A DNA stretch of 64,000 nt from JAFGXW01 sp964634385 (GTDB lineage: Bacteria > Bacillota_I > Bacilli_A > Izemoplasmatales > Izemoplasmataceae), in the NCBI GenBank assembly GCA_964634385.1, contig CAZWIZ010000002.1:1-64000 (forward strand). Reading direction: 5' to 3'. The position numbers and the translations under genes were made by a program. Shown here piece by piece: positions 49,518-58,878 of the stretch. Below the pieces are notes generated by a model. It was given only the letters and a program-made list of their open reading frames with translations. It was not told the origin of the DNA and did not search any database. Position 1 is the stretch's first letter. The number at the start of each line of letters is the position of its first letter.

Positions 49518-51915
49518 AAACAACAAAATTTACTAATTTATTCGCTACTACTATAGTCTTTCTAATCTCTTTTGAATTTAATAACTCTGAAATTCTTTTT
49601 GTTGCTTTCGCTAAAGCAATTACTTCGTCCTGAGGCGTATCTAAAGCTAGTCTAATTTTATCTCTAACTTTCCCATTTATACTGACCACCATTTCAATTG
49701 ATGATTCCACTAATTTGTTCTTATCGTACTGCGGCCAAGGTGCGTTAACCATGTCTTCCTTATGACCAAGTCTTTCCCATAATTCTTCACAAAGATGTGG
49801 TGCAAAAGGATTAACAATTTTTAACAGAATTTCAAAATCTTCTCTATAAATATGTTCTTCTTTTGACAATTCATTAACTAATGTCATTAGTTTTGCGATT
49901 GCAGTATTGAATTTTACATTTTCAATATCATCGCCTACCATCTTAATTGTTTTATGTAAAATTGTTTGATACTTATCATTTTTTTGATCATTAATTTTAT
50001 CTTCAAGTCTAGCAAGTTTGTCTAAAAATCTTTTAGCTCCTTTTACTCCATTTTCATTCCATGGAGTTGATTGTTCATAATCTCCGATAAAAAGAATATA
50101 TAAGCGTAAAGTATCTGCCCCATACTTTTCTATAATATCATAAGGATTTACTATATTGCCCTTTGACTTACTCATTTTTTCACCATCAGATCCTAAAATT
50201 AATCCTTGAGCAGTTCTTCTCTTATATGGTTCTTTTGTTGGAACAGCTCCTATATCGTATAAAAATTGATGCCAAAATCTGGAATATATAACATGTCTAG
50301 TAACATGTTCCATACCACCATTATACCAATCTACTTGAAGCCAATATTTTAGTTTTTCAAAATCAGCTAATCTATTTGTGTTTTTAGGATCAATATATCT
50401 TAAAAAATACCAACTAGATCCAGCCCATTGAGGCATTGTATCTGTTTCTCTTTTTGCTTTACCTCCACAGACAGGGCATGTTGTATTAATAAATTCTTCT
50501 ATTGTTGACAATGGACTTTCACCTTGATCACTTGGTTCAAATTTTTTAACAACCGGAAGTACTACTGGTAAATCTTCTTCTGGCACTGGAACCATCCCAC
50601 ATTTTGGACAGTGAATAATCGGAATAGGTTCTCCCCAATATCTTTGACGATTGAAAGCCCAATCTTTCATTTTATAATTTATTGCCTCTTTTCCAATATG
50701 TTTTTCTTCTAAAAACTTAATAATTTTAATTTTAGCTTCAGGTACTTTTAAGCCATTTAAAATTTCACTATTTACTAAAACACCATCATGAGAATCAATA
50801 TAAGGTTCTTTTGTGATATCTCCTCCAGATATTACTTCAATAATATCTAAGTTATATTTAGTTGCGAATTCATAATCTCTCGTATCGTGTCCTGGAACAG
50901 CCATTATAGCTCCAGTTCCATAACCAATCATGACATAATCAGCAACAAAGATAGGTATTTCTTTATTATTTACTGGATTGATGGCTACTAAGCCATCAAT
51001 CTTAACACCAGTTTTTTCTTTAGCTAGTTCTACTCTTTCAAACTCTGTTTTTAATTTTGCTTTTTCTTTATACTCATATATTGCATCTAAGTTATTAATT
51101 TTATCTTTTTGTCTTGTTATTATAGTATGTTCTGGAGCTATTACCATAAATGTAGCCCCAAATAAAGTATCAGGTCTTGTAGTGAAAACCATTAATGATT
51201 CATCAGTATCTTTGATTTTAAAATCAACATGAGCTCCAGTTGATTTTCCTATCCAATTTTCTTGTTCAGTTTTAATACGCGGTAATGTATCTAATTCTTT
51301 TAATCCTTCCAGTAATCTTTCCGCATGATCAGTAATTTTTAAAAACCAAACATCTTTTTCTTTTTGAACAACTTTTGTATCGCAACGATCACACTTTCCG
51401 CCTTGGCTCTCTTCATTTGAAAGAACAACCTTACAACTAGGACAAAAGTTAATATATGTTTTATCTCGATAAGCTAATCCTTTTTTAAATAATTGGACAA
51501 AGATCCATTGTGTCCACTTATAATACTCCTCATCCGTAGTATCAATAACTCGATCAAAATCAAAACTAAATCCAGCTTGTTTTAACTGATTTGTAAAAAC
51601 CTTAATATTTGTATCAGTTACAATTCTTGGATGAATTCCAGTTTTAATAGCGTAGTTTTCAGTAGGTAACCCAAAAGCATCGAATCCAATAGGAAATAAT
51701 ACATTAAATCCTTCCATTCTTCTTTTTCTAGCTATTATTTCAAGACTAGAATAAGCTCTTATATGTCCAACGTGCATTCCTTGTCCAGAAGGATACGGAA
51801 ATTCTACTAAAGCATAATATTTTGGTTTATCACTAAAATCAATGGCTTTAAAACGTTTATTATCATACCAATGATCTTGCCATTTTTTCTCAATTTCTTT
51901 ATGATTATATATCAT
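49516..51915 (-). CDS. leuS: Leucyl-tRNA synthetase
   Basis: LeuRS charges leucine onto tRNA-Leu and edits mischarged tRNA. The 799 residues match the bacterial enzyme. HIGH motif: FPYPSGQGMHVGHIRAYS (about residues 39-56). Zinc-binding cysteines: FCPSCKVVLSNEESQGGKCDRC and, further on, IHCPKCG with CPVCG. The CP1 editing domain has TTRPDTLFGATFMVIAPEH. KMSKS motif: GEKMSKSKGNIV. An anticodon-binding domain follows. An AAGGAGAGT site precedes the ATG. A T-box leader controls it. Confidence 0.98.
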   Translation of the reverse strand: MIYNHKEIEKKWQDHWYDNKRFKAIDFSDKPKYYALVEFPYPSGQGMHVGHIRAYSSLEIIARKRRMEGFNVLFPIGFDAFGLPTENYAIKTGIHPRIVTDTNIKVFTNQLKQAGFSFDFDRVIDTTDEEYYKWTQWIFVQLFKKGLAYRDKTYINFCPSCKVVLSNEESQGGKCDRCDTKVVQKEKDVWFLKITDHAERLLEGLKELDTLPRIKTEQENWIGKSTGAHVDFKIKDTDESLMVFTTRPDTLFGATFMVIAPEHTIITRQKDKINNLDAIYEYKEKAKLKTEFERVELAKEKTGVKIDGLVAINPVNNKEIPIFVADYVMIGYGTGAIMAVPGHDTRDYEFATKYNLDIIEVISGGDITKEPYIDSHDGVLVNSEILNGLKVPEAKIKIIKFLEEKHIGKEAINYKMKDWAFNRQRYWGEPIPIIHCPKCGMVPVPEEDLPVVLPVVKKFEPSDQGESPLSTIEEFINTTCPVCGGKAKRETDTMPQWAGSSWYFLRYIDPKNTNRLADFEKLKYWLQVDWYNGGMEHVTRHVIYSRFWHQFLYDIGAVPTKEPYKRRTAQGLILGSDGEKMSKSKGNIVNPYDIIEKYGADTLRLYILFIGDYEQSTPWNENGVKGAKRFLDKLARLEDKINDQKNDKYQTILHKTIKMVGDDIENVKFNTAIAKLMTLVNELSKEEHIYREDFEILLKIVNPFAPHLCEELWERLGHKEDMVNAPWPQYDKNKLVESSIEMVVSINGKVRDKIRLALDTPQDEVIALAKATKRISELLNSKEIRKTIVVANKLVNFVV

Positions 51916-51939
51916 AACATCACTCTCCTTTAAATAATA

Positions 51940-52166
51940 AAAAATCGTCCTTAAAAATAAGGACGAATAAAATTCCGCGGTACCACCTTTGTTCTAGATT
52001 ATTTCTAGCACTTGATTCCTATAACGCAGGATTAACGACTCAAGCTCACTTGTTGCACTTAAGTAACTCCCTAGACTAATTCATAATTATTTATTTCTAG
52101 TTTTCAGCACCACTAGATCTCTTAAAATAAGCTAATTATTACTACTTCTAGTTCCTCGTTTTATCT
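51940..52166 (-). ncRNA. T-box leader of leuS
   Basis: On the minus strand the leader contains the T-box sequence GGTGGTACCGCGGAA (51987-51973), followed by a terminator hairpin (TCGTCCTTA, 51966-51945) with a T-run. Further upstream are the stem I features AGAGA and GGTGCTGAAA. A UUA triplet (Leu) in GAAUUAGUC at 52079-52077 is a candidate specifier. Uncharged tRNA-Leu binding would prevent termination and allow leuS expression. Confidence 0.93.
51945..51966 (-). terminator. T-box terminator before leuS
   Basis: TCGTCCTTA pairs with TAAGGACGA and is followed on the minus strand by a T-run. It competes with the antiterminator that uses the GGTGGTACCGCGGAA bulge. Confidence 0.85.
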
Positions 52167-52172
52167 ACACGT

Positions 52173-52201
52173 ATGATACCACATGCTCAATATTATATCA
52201 A
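52173..52201 (-). promoter_or_regulatory. Promoter of the leuS T-box unit
   Basis: A -35 TTGATA (52201-52196) and a -10 TATCAT (52178-52173) are 17 bases apart, just upstream of the leader. The -35 overlaps the end of the DUF1189-like gene. Confidence 0.6.
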
Positions 52202-53010
52202 GATTTTTTTTTGAGTCTTCTTTCAATTTCTCTATTCATAATACCGCTTTGTCTAAACGATATAACTAATAAAATTATAATAATAATTAAGTTTAATTCT
52301 AACATTGAGTAAAACGTTAAAATAACAAACAAAGAGGTTGATGAATATGTTGTTAAAACAAATACTTCTTTAAAAGAAATTACTTTATAACGTATTTTCA
52401 TAAACCATGCACTAACTAATGTAAATATTAGATAAAAAATAATACTAATAAGGATTTCAGTAACAATTGTTATTGTTCCCCAAATAGTTTTATAGTTTAA
52501 TAATAATTCATCTACACCTGAAAATAAATTATCATAAAAAACAGTTGGGTTGTTTACTTGATCACTAAAATTAATATTTTGTAATTTTAATGGTAAATCA
52601 CTAAGCGGGACAGTTAAAGAGTTAATCCCAAAAATATAAAAGTATATTTGATCATCATGAATTATTAAAGAGTATTTATCACTTGGATATGTATTAAAGT
52701 GAATAGAACTATTAGAATCTAAATATATCGAGAATAATGATTCTTCATAAGCCATTATCAAATGGTCTCCTGTACATATTAATTCAGCATTAAGAATCTC
52801 ACAATCTTGACTGACAACAGTCATTTTCTCTTCTATACTAGCTTTATAAACATCTGACAATCCATCAAATTTAACAACATCTATAACTGTTCTAGATGAT
52901 AATAATATTGCAAAAAAGATTAAATAAAACAAGACGAAAAGAATACGATCCTTTCGATATTTTAATATTTCTTTTGGATATACTAATGAATCTCTAACTC
53001 GATTAAACAT
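52198..53010 (-). CDS. DUF1189-like membrane protein
   Basis: This roughly 270-residue protein begins MFNRVRDSLVYPKEILKYRKDR, followed by one helix (about residues 25-42). A long extracytoplasmic domain comes next (about 45-170), then several C-terminal helices and a basic tail. The layout and the SVYP-like start fit DUF1189 proteins. Function is unknown. The ATG at 53010 follows CAGGTGA and is preferred to a non-standard start three codons earlier. It is divergent from the radical SAM gene, and the two starts are only 79 bases apart. Confidence 0.7.
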   Translation of the reverse strand: MFNRVRDSLVYPKEILKYRKDRILFVLFYLIFFAILLSSRTVIDVVKFDGLSDVYKASIEEKMTVVSQDCEILNAELICTGDHLIMAYEESLFSIYLDSNSSIHFNTYPSDKYSLIIHDDQIYFYIFGINSLTVPLSDLPLKLQNINFSDQVNNPTVFYDNLFSGVDELLLNYKTIWGTITIVTEILISIIFYLIFTLVSAWFMKIRYKVISFKEVFVLTTYSSTSLFVILTFYSMLELNLIIIIILLVISFRQSGIMNREIERRLKKKS

Positions 53011-53088
53011 ATTTATCACCTGAAAACATTATAACATAAAAGACTAATTTTTTACCAATATGTGTTAAAATATTATTGGGTGAAATTT

Positions 53089-54024
53089 ATGAACTTAATG
53101 ACAAAAGAAAAACCATATAATACTCTAAATGCTTTTTACCGTAACAAATTTGGTAAAAAGGTTTTTAAAATTGCATTAAATGGAGGTTTCACATGTCCTA
53201 ATAAAGACGGGAAAAGTGGCTATGGTGGTTGTATTTATTGTAGTGAACTTGGTAGTGGTGATTTCGCAGGTGATAAATCTCTTTCATTAAAAGACCAATT
53301 TAAACAAGTAAAACAACTTATGCTTAATAAATGGCATGATGGTCTTTATATTGCTTATTTTCAAGCAAATACAAATACCTATGATAAAGTAGATAAATTA
53401 CGATATTTATATGAAACAGCTTTAGCATTGGATAAAAACATTGTTGGTTTAAGTATTGCGACAAGATGTGATGCTTTAGATGACGATATTTATGATTTAT
53501 TATCCGAGTTAAATACTAAGACTTATCTTCAGGTTGAATTAGGATTACAATCTATTAATGAAGAAACTTCTAAATTCATTAATAGAGGTCATAATTTACA
53601 ATGTTTTGATACTGCGGTTAAAGAATTAAGAAAAAGAAATATTGAAGTAGTAGTCCATATAATTAATGGTTTTCATATTGAAACAAAAGAAGATATGTTG
53701 AGAACTGTTGAACATCTTAATCCATTAGATATTCAAGGAATAAAAATACATTTATTACATGTTATGAAAAATACAAAGCTAGGAAAAATGTATTTAAAAG
53801 AACCTTTTAAAATGTTAACTTTAGAAGAATATGTTGATATAACTGTTGCACAAATAGAAATTTTAAATCCTAACATAATCATTCATAGACTAACTGGTGA
53901 TTCACCAAGCGATTTACTAATTGCTCCAGAATGGAGCAGAAAAAAATTTGTAATAATGAATGAAATTGATAAATTATTAAGAAGTAAAAATAGTTATCAA
54001 GGTATTAATTACAATAAAAAATAA
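53089..54024 (+). CDS. TIGR01212 (YhcC-like) radical SAM protein
   Basis: This roughly 311-residue protein has the radical SAM cluster cysteines in FTCPNKDGKSGYGGCIYC, the extended spacing of the TIGR01212 group. YFQANTNTY, QVELGLQSINEET and HIINGFHIETKEDM are also typical. The family's substrate is unknown; a tRNA-related role has been suggested for similar proteins. I place the start at the ATG at 53089 because GGGTGA precedes it. It is the only plus-strand gene in this part of the window. It ends at a bidirectional terminator shared with the methylaspartate operon. Confidence 0.88.
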   Translation: MNLMTKEKPYNTLNAFYRNKFGKKVFKIALNGGFTCPNKDGKSGYGGCIYCSELGSGDFAGDKSLSLKDQFKQVKQLMLNKWHDGLYIAYFQANTNTYDKVDKLRYLYETALALDKNIVGLSIATRCDALDDDIYDLLSELNTKTYLQVELGLQSINEETSKFINRGHNLQCFDTAVKELRKRNIEVVVHIINGFHIETKEDMLRTVEHLNPLDIQGIKIHLLHVMKNTKLGKMYLKEPFKMLTLEEYVDITVAQIEILNPNIIIHRLTGDSPSDLLIAPEWSRKKFVIMNEIDKLLRSKNSYQGINYNKK

Positions 54025-54054
54025 CTTACATTTGTAAATGTAAGTTATTTTTTT
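54019..54054. terminator. Bidirectional terminator between the radical SAM gene and citXG
   Basis: AATAACTTACATTT forms a nearly perfect stem with AAATGTAAGTTATT, with A/T tracts on both sides. It serves the convergent genes. Confidence 0.85.
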
Positions 54055-54075
54055 AATAATTATATATATTTAATC

Positions 54076-55344
54076 TTATAATAGTTCTTTTAAATCTTCA
54101 TATAATATTTTAACAACAAGTATATCTGCAGCGCCACCTGGAGATATGTTCAGCTTTATATACTCATCACTTAAATTGTTAACTAACTCTTTATTATTTG
54201 TATATCCTCCAATTTTAACTATATGTTTCATAGTTTTTTTTACATTATTAAGAGTTTCTAGATTTGTACGATGAATAATTGTAGTATCATCTAATAAACT
54301 CATAATATATATTAAATACTCTAAATTAGCAAATGAACCTTTATAACTAGGTACATCAAATATTATTTTAAGTCCGTTTAAAACTTCTCCTCTTATTCCT
54401 TTTATATTATATTTTAAATAAATAAGATCTCCATGTGAAGTAGATGACTTTTTTGTTAAATTCGAATAATAATTTCCAATTATTGTTTTACTAACTTTAA
54501 TAATTTCTTTTTCAATAGATTTTTGTCCTAAATTGTTTTTAATTGATTTTGATATAACAGGTAAAAAGATACCTAAAATAAATATTAATCCTTTTTGAGT
54601 ATTGATACTATTTGTTTCTTTAAACATTGCCTCTTCAGCTTTTTCACCTATTTGTTTTAAGATTAATGGATCATCTAATTCATTAAGTCCATAAAGAATA
54701 AACTCTTTTAAATATGGTGTTATAATATTTGTACTATCAATAAAAGTCTGATATGTCATATCAGAATGAATTCCATTGCTTTGAATTGATACAAGTCCAA
54801 ATTTAGGATATACCTTAAGTTCACTATAAATCGCGTTAATTGTCTTATCTAAAATATAATTTGTTAAATAATTTATTATTATTTCATCAATTTTAATAAA
54901 TAATTCCTTTTGGGTATGAGCTTTTGTTCTAACACAAATATGAGCATAATTATTACAAATTAAACATTTTCTCATTTCATATGATAAATCAGTTCTTGAA
55001 ATAACAACTTTATCATAGACATCAATATCAATAAGTTTCCCAAGACGATTGTTGTCTTCCATAAAAATCGTCTTTTCTTTAACAATATTTCCTCTTTCAT
55101 TAATTATATAATATAAGTAATCACCATCATCTGATTTTGTTTTTCCTTTATTGATTATTAAATTGTTAAATTCTTTTTGAATTAATTGATCATATATCTT
55201 ATAAATGAACTTTAGTTTAACAAGATTCTTATTTTCACCAGGGACATTTAATTTAAAAATAACTATTGTATTATTTTTAAATTTTTTAATAAGCTCTTCA
55301 ATATGTTTCGCTCTTTTTTCTCTAGCTTCTAAAATTAAAGACAT
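54076..55344 (-). CDS. citXG: CitX-CitG fusion: holo-citrate lyase synthase plus triphosphoribosyl-dephospho-CoA synthase
   Basis: This 422-residue frame combines two steps of citrate-lyase prosthetic-group maturation. Residues 1 to about 165 are CitX-like, with LSYEMRKCLICNNYAHICVRTKAHT. From about 175 onward CitG-like motifs follow: LVSIQSNGIHSDMTYQTFIDSTN, STSHGDLIYLKYNIKGIRGEV, and NISPGGAADILVV. CitG makes the triphosphoribosyl-dephospho-CoA precursor and CitX attaches it to the CitD serine. Such fusions are known in some bacteria. It is the last gene of the operon and overlaps citC by one base (TAATG). Confidence 0.9.
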   Translation of the reverse strand: MSLILEAREKRAKHIEELIKKFKNNTIVIFKLNVPGENKNLVKLKFIYKIYDQLIQKEFNNLIINKGKTKSDDGDYLYYIINERGNIVKEKTIFMEDNNRLGKLIDIDVYDKVVISRTDLSYEMRKCLICNNYAHICVRTKAHTQKELFIKIDEIIINYLTNYILDKTINAIYSELKVYPKFGLVSIQSNGIHSDMTYQTFIDSTNIITPYLKEFILYGLNELDDPLILKQIGEKAEEAMFKETNSINTQKGLIFILGIFLPVISKSIKNNLGQKSIEKEIIKVSKTIIGNYYSNLTKKSSTSHGDLIYLKYNIKGIRGEVLNGLKIIFDVPSYKGSFANLEYLIYIMSLLDDTTIIHRTNLETLNNVKKTMKHIVKIGGYTNNKELVNNLSDEYIKLNISPGGAADILVVKILYEDLKELL

Positions 55345-56363
55345 TAGTGTCTTCCGAGTTCATGTTCTTTAATTTTCTTTACAATAAGTTGTCCTTTATC
55401 ACTTTTTAAATATTCGTAAGTTGCGAGTGGAACATACTTTTTAATTTCTTCTAATTTATTATCTTTAAGTAATCTTCTAACACCTGAAGCACTAATAATC
55501 TCTTTTTCTATCTTTTTTCTTTTAATTATCTTTATATGAGTTCCTAAATATTTTTTTAGTACTTTATTGTATTTATCTGTATTAAATGAAAAAGGTTCCT
55601 CTCCTAAATATCTAATTACAATATTAAATATTTTTTCATAATATTGCTTATATACTAAAACATCAATTAATGTTTGTTCATCTTTAATTAATTGATCTTC
55701 CTTTAAAAAATATTTAGGGAATGTGATTCTTGATACTAAATATGATAATGTTGGTAAAATAGTAACATTTTCTAAATGAGCAGTTGCTTTTTTAATTATT
55801 TCAAATCGATCAACAAATGGAAAACTTGATAAATCTTCACTAACAACAAAAACTAATACTTCTTTATTTTCTTTTGCGGCTGTTTCAATTAAAAACAAAT
55901 GTCCTAATGTCATTGGATTAGCATTTATTATGACAGCTGCTTTTTTATTATCACTAACTGAATATTCTTTTTTCAGTTTCTTTAATACATTAGTAATCTC
56001 ATCTCCACCTTCAAGCAAAACAGTATTCATCGTCATAACAATTGTTTTCATATTTAAACTAGTAAAGATTAATTCATTATCCGGTGTTGTGTAGACAAAA
56101 TAATGAAAAACGTTTTTTTGACTTAAATAATTTACCAAATGAGAAAACATCAAGTTAGTAATATTATGATTTGTATATTCTTTAATTACTAAAAAACATT
56201 TCATTACATTATTAGCTAGTGAAGCTGTAGCTACGAGTAAATCACCATCATAAACTAAAATGGAATATGTAATGTCATATTCATATTCAAAATTATAATC
56301 ATTTAAAAATGAAATTAATAGTTTTCTTTCACTATCTAATACAATTTCTTTAATTCGGAACAT
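55344..56363 (-). CDS. citC: [Citrate lyase] ligase
   Basis: CitC activates the lyase by acetylating the CitD prosthetic group with acetate and ATP. The 339 residues have an N-terminal GNAT-like acetyltransferase region. The nucleotidyltransferase-type domain carries the motif INANPMTLGHLFLIETAA (about residue 147), then SEDLSSFPFVDRFEIIKK and a C-terminal SASGVRRLL. An AGAGGTGA site precedes the ATG. Together with citD, citE, citF and citXG it supplies everything needed for an active lyase. Confidence 0.93.
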   Translation of the reverse strand: MFRIKEIVLDSERKLLISFLNDYNFEYEYDITYSILVYDGDLLVATASLANNVMKCFLVIKEYTNHNITNLMFSHLVNYLSQKNVFHYFVYTTPDNELIFTSLNMKTIVMTMNTVLLEGGDEITNVLKKLKKEYSVSDNKKAAVIINANPMTLGHLFLIETAAKENKEVLVFVVSEDLSSFPFVDRFEIIKKATAHLENVTILPTLSYLVSRITFPKYFLKEDQLIKDEQTLIDVLVYKQYYEKIFNIVIRYLGEEPFSFNTDKYNKVLKKYLGTHIKIIKRKKIEKEIISASGVRRLLKDNKLEEIKKYVPLATYEYLKSDKGQLIVKKIKEHELGRH

Positions 56364-56373
56364 TTAATCACCT

Positions 56374-57795
56374 CTATTTTTGATAAATATAATCAATAAT
56401 TTCGTATGTTCGATCTTCTATCTCACCTATTATTTTATCACGTTTTACAATATCTTTGGGAATATTTGTAAAATGGTATGCAATATTAGCTAATTCTTCT
56501 ATTGTATAAATCTTTAAATTTGTATTTTTCAATTTCATAATCAAGTCTTTTCTTAACGGATTAACAGCAATTCCTCTTTCTGTCACTAAACAATCAATAT
56601 TTTTACCTAATGTTGTAATTGTTGTAACTCTTTTTTTTACAATTGGAATTCTTCCTTTTATTAAAGGTGAAACAATAACGCATACTTTTGCTTCACTAGC
56701 TGTATCACTATGTCCCCCACTTCCACCGATAATTGTTTGATGAGAATCGGTTGTTACATTTACATTAAAATTATAATCAATTTCTGTAGCTCCTAAAATA
56801 ACAATATCCAAATCTTTTATAATTTGATTCTTATTACTCGGATTTGCGTATCTTGATGAGCTAATAGGAATATGCATTTTATTTTTATTTAATGATTCAA
56901 TTGCTTCTAGATCAAAACATTGAACATCATATAGTTTATCAACTAATCCTTCTTCTAACATTTCAACATGATATTTAGTAATTCCACCACTTAAAAAAGA
57001 TGCTTTTATGTTTTTATTTATCATTATATCTTTAACATCTTTTGTTACGCGTAAACTAACACCGCCAGCTCCACTTTGAAAAGAAAATCCCTCTTTTATT
57101 AACCCTAGCTCATTTAGTAAAAGAGAAGTATTTTTAGCGATTTTTATACCTATCGGATTCTTTGTTATTTCAGTAGTTCCTGAAACGATTCCGTATTTAT
57201 CCCCGATTTTATCGACTAGTAAAATATAATCAATATTTTCTCCATGAATTTCTGGATTAGAAATACTAGTATCAACTAAATTATCAGTTACTAGTACTTT
57301 GATTTTAGCATAAATACTATCAGGTATAGCATATCCTAAACTACCACATTTATTTTTACCTAAATATCCAACTGCATCACCTTGATGATTGACATAAGGT
57401 ACAGCAATAAATGCAATATCAATTATATTTTTTCCTTCAATTATAGCACGTGCTCTACCTCCATGTGTTTGCATTTTCAACATTCCCGGTATTCCATTAT
57501 GCGTAATATATTCTGCGACAGGACCATTAAGGTAGTTTGTTGTAATATTGTTTATTTGATTATTTTTAATCAAATCTAATATACTAGTATAACTAGGAAA
57601 AATAGCACTAGGAAATAAGTTTATTCCTCTAATGTTTTCTTTTTTATACTTATCTAAGACATAATTAACTACATAATCACCATTACGCAAATGATGATGA
57701 AAACTGATGTTTTTATTTAAAGAAATATCTTCTAAAGTAAAAAGTTCATCAATGCTCTTGATGACTTTTATTTTATTATTATTTTTCATTCCCAT
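56374..57795 (-). CDS. citF: Citramalate/citrate lyase alpha subunit (CoA transferase)
   Basis: CitF swaps the acetyl group on the CitD thiol for citrate or citramalate, forming the acyl-ACP that CitE then cleaves. The roughly 473 residues show a CoA-transferase fold: FHHHLRNGDYVVNYVLD near residue 35, KMQTHGGRARAI, FIAVPYVNHQGDA, and QSGAGGVSLRVT, with GGSGGHSDTA. I choose the ATG at 57795, three codons in, because AGGTGA precedes it. In this operon the substrate is more likely (S)-citramalate than citrate, by context. I cannot tell the two apart from sequence. Confidence 0.92.
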   Translation of the reverse strand: MGMKNNNKIKVIKSIDELFTLEDISLNKNISFHHHLRNGDYVVNYVLDKYKKENIRGINLFPSAIFPSYTSILDLIKNNQINNITTNYLNGPVAEYITHNGIPGMLKMQTHGGRARAIIEGKNIIDIAFIAVPYVNHQGDAVGYLGKNKCGSLGYAIPDSIYAKIKVLVTDNLVDTSISNPEIHGENIDYILLVDKIGDKYGIVSGTTEITKNPIGIKIAKNTSLLLNELGLIKEGFSFQSGAGGVSLRVTKDVKDIMINKNIKASFLSGGITKYHVEMLEEGLVDKLYDVQCFDLEAIESLNKNKMHIPISSSRYANPSNKNQIIKDLDIVILGATEIDYNFNVNVTTDSHQTIIGGSGGHSDTASEAKVCVIVSPLIKGRIPIVKKRVTTITTLGKNIDCLVTERGIAVNPLRKDLIMKLKNTNLKIYTIEELANIAYHFTNIPKDIVKRDKIIGEIEDRTYEIIDYIYQK

Positions 57796-57804
57796 AGAAA
57801 TCAC

Positions 57805-58617
57805 CTACAAATTATATTTTTTTGCTTTTTCTAATACTTTTTTTGCTTTTTCAATGATTGGCAAATCAATCATTTTTCCATCTAAACTAAAAGCACCTTT
57901 TTTTGTTTCTTCACTTTTTTTAATAATTCTTTTTGCTTCAGTTATTTCTTCTAATGAAGGAGAAAAAACTTTGTTAATTATAACAACTTGATTTGGATGA
58001 ATTGATGATTTAGATGTAAATCCTAAATTTCTAGCATTCACTGCATCAATAAACAGTCCTTTATCATCCTCTTTTAATGTATATGGTGTATCAATCGCAT
58101 CAATATTATACGCATTAGCGGTTATTGCGATTATGCTTCTAGCATATAATATTTCTTTTGCTTCAAGACTTCTTTTAATTCCCAGTTCCTTTGTATAATC
58201 TTCAGCTCCAAAAAGTAAAGCAACAACATTTTTTTGTTTACAAATATCTTCTGTTTTTAATAATGACAATGGTGATTCTATAATTGGAATAATCGATTTG
58301 TCTGTTATTCTATTAAGTTGTTTAATTGCTTCTACGCTAGCTTTTGGTAAGACGTACCCAGTTATGTCTAAATCATTTGTTTCATTAACATCTGAATAAA
58401 AATCAGTACTGTCAGTACTATTAATTCTAATATATATATCAACTTCATCATATGAATACTTTGTTAAAAAATTTTTAATAAGTATTCTTGCAGAATCTTT
58501 ATCAAAAGTATTTACTGAATCTTCAAAATCTATAATAATAGCGTCACTATCAAAAACATCAAGATTTTGAATCATTGATGGAGTATTTCCTGGAATAAAT
58601 AAATAGCTTCTACTCAT
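57805..58617 (-). CDS. citE: Citramalate/citrate lyase beta subunit
   Basis: CitE cleaves the acyl-ACP thioester (citryl- or citramalyl-) to acetyl-ACP and a 2-oxoacid, pyruvate if the substrate is citramalate. The roughly 270-residue TIM barrel shows RSYLFIPGNTPSMIQNLD at the start, AIIIDFEDSV (metal-binding), PIIESPLSLL, LLFGAEDYTKELGIKRS, and SIHPNQVVIINKVFSP. The ATG at 58617 follows GGGTGA and overlaps the citD end by eight bases. Active-site motifs look intact. Confidence 0.94.
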   Translation of the reverse strand: MSRSYLFIPGNTPSMIQNLDVFDSDAIIIDFEDSVNTFDKDSARILIKNFLTKYSYDEVDIYIRINSTDSTDFYSDVNETNDLDITGYVLPKASVEAIKQLNRITDKSIIPIIESPLSLLKTEDICKQKNVVALLFGAEDYTKELGIKRSLEAKEILYARSIIAITANAYNIDAIDTPYTLKEDDKGLFIDAVNARNLGFTSKSSIHPNQVVIINKVFSPSLEEITEAKRIIKKSEETKKGAFSLDGKMIDLPIIEKAKKVLEKAKKYNL

Positions 58618-58867
58618 TTCTTTCACCCATTCTTTTGATTGCTGTTTCTAATCTTGATTTAATTGTATAATCTAATGCGCCTTTATCAAGACAAACAACA
58701 TTAATATTTTCAATATTATTTTCTTTTAAAGTATTTATAATTACTTCTTTGATTTGATCTCCAAACTGTTCGAAAACAACACTTTCAATTGTTATTTTAA
58801 GATTATCAGAACTTGATATGGTAATTAAACAATCACTTGATTCGAGTGATCCAGCAGTAGTTTTCAT
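58610..58867 (-). CDS. citD: Citramalate/citrate lyase acyl carrier protein
   Basis: CitD is the small acyl carrier that bears the phosphoribosyl-dephospho-CoA group on a serine. The roughly 85-residue protein begins MKTTAGSLESSDCLITI, with the attachment serine in GSLESSD (about residue 11). The EVIINTLKENNIEN and KGALDYTIKSRLETAI segments are typical. I use the ATG at 58867, preceded by AGGAT; the longest frame starts three codons earlier. It sits between mal and citE. Confidence 0.9.
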   Translation of the reverse strand: MKTTAGSLESSDCLITISSSDNLKITIESVVFEQFGDQIKEVIINTLKENNIENINVVCLDKGALDYTIKSRLETAIKRMGERNE

Positions 58868-58878
58868 AAAAATCAATC

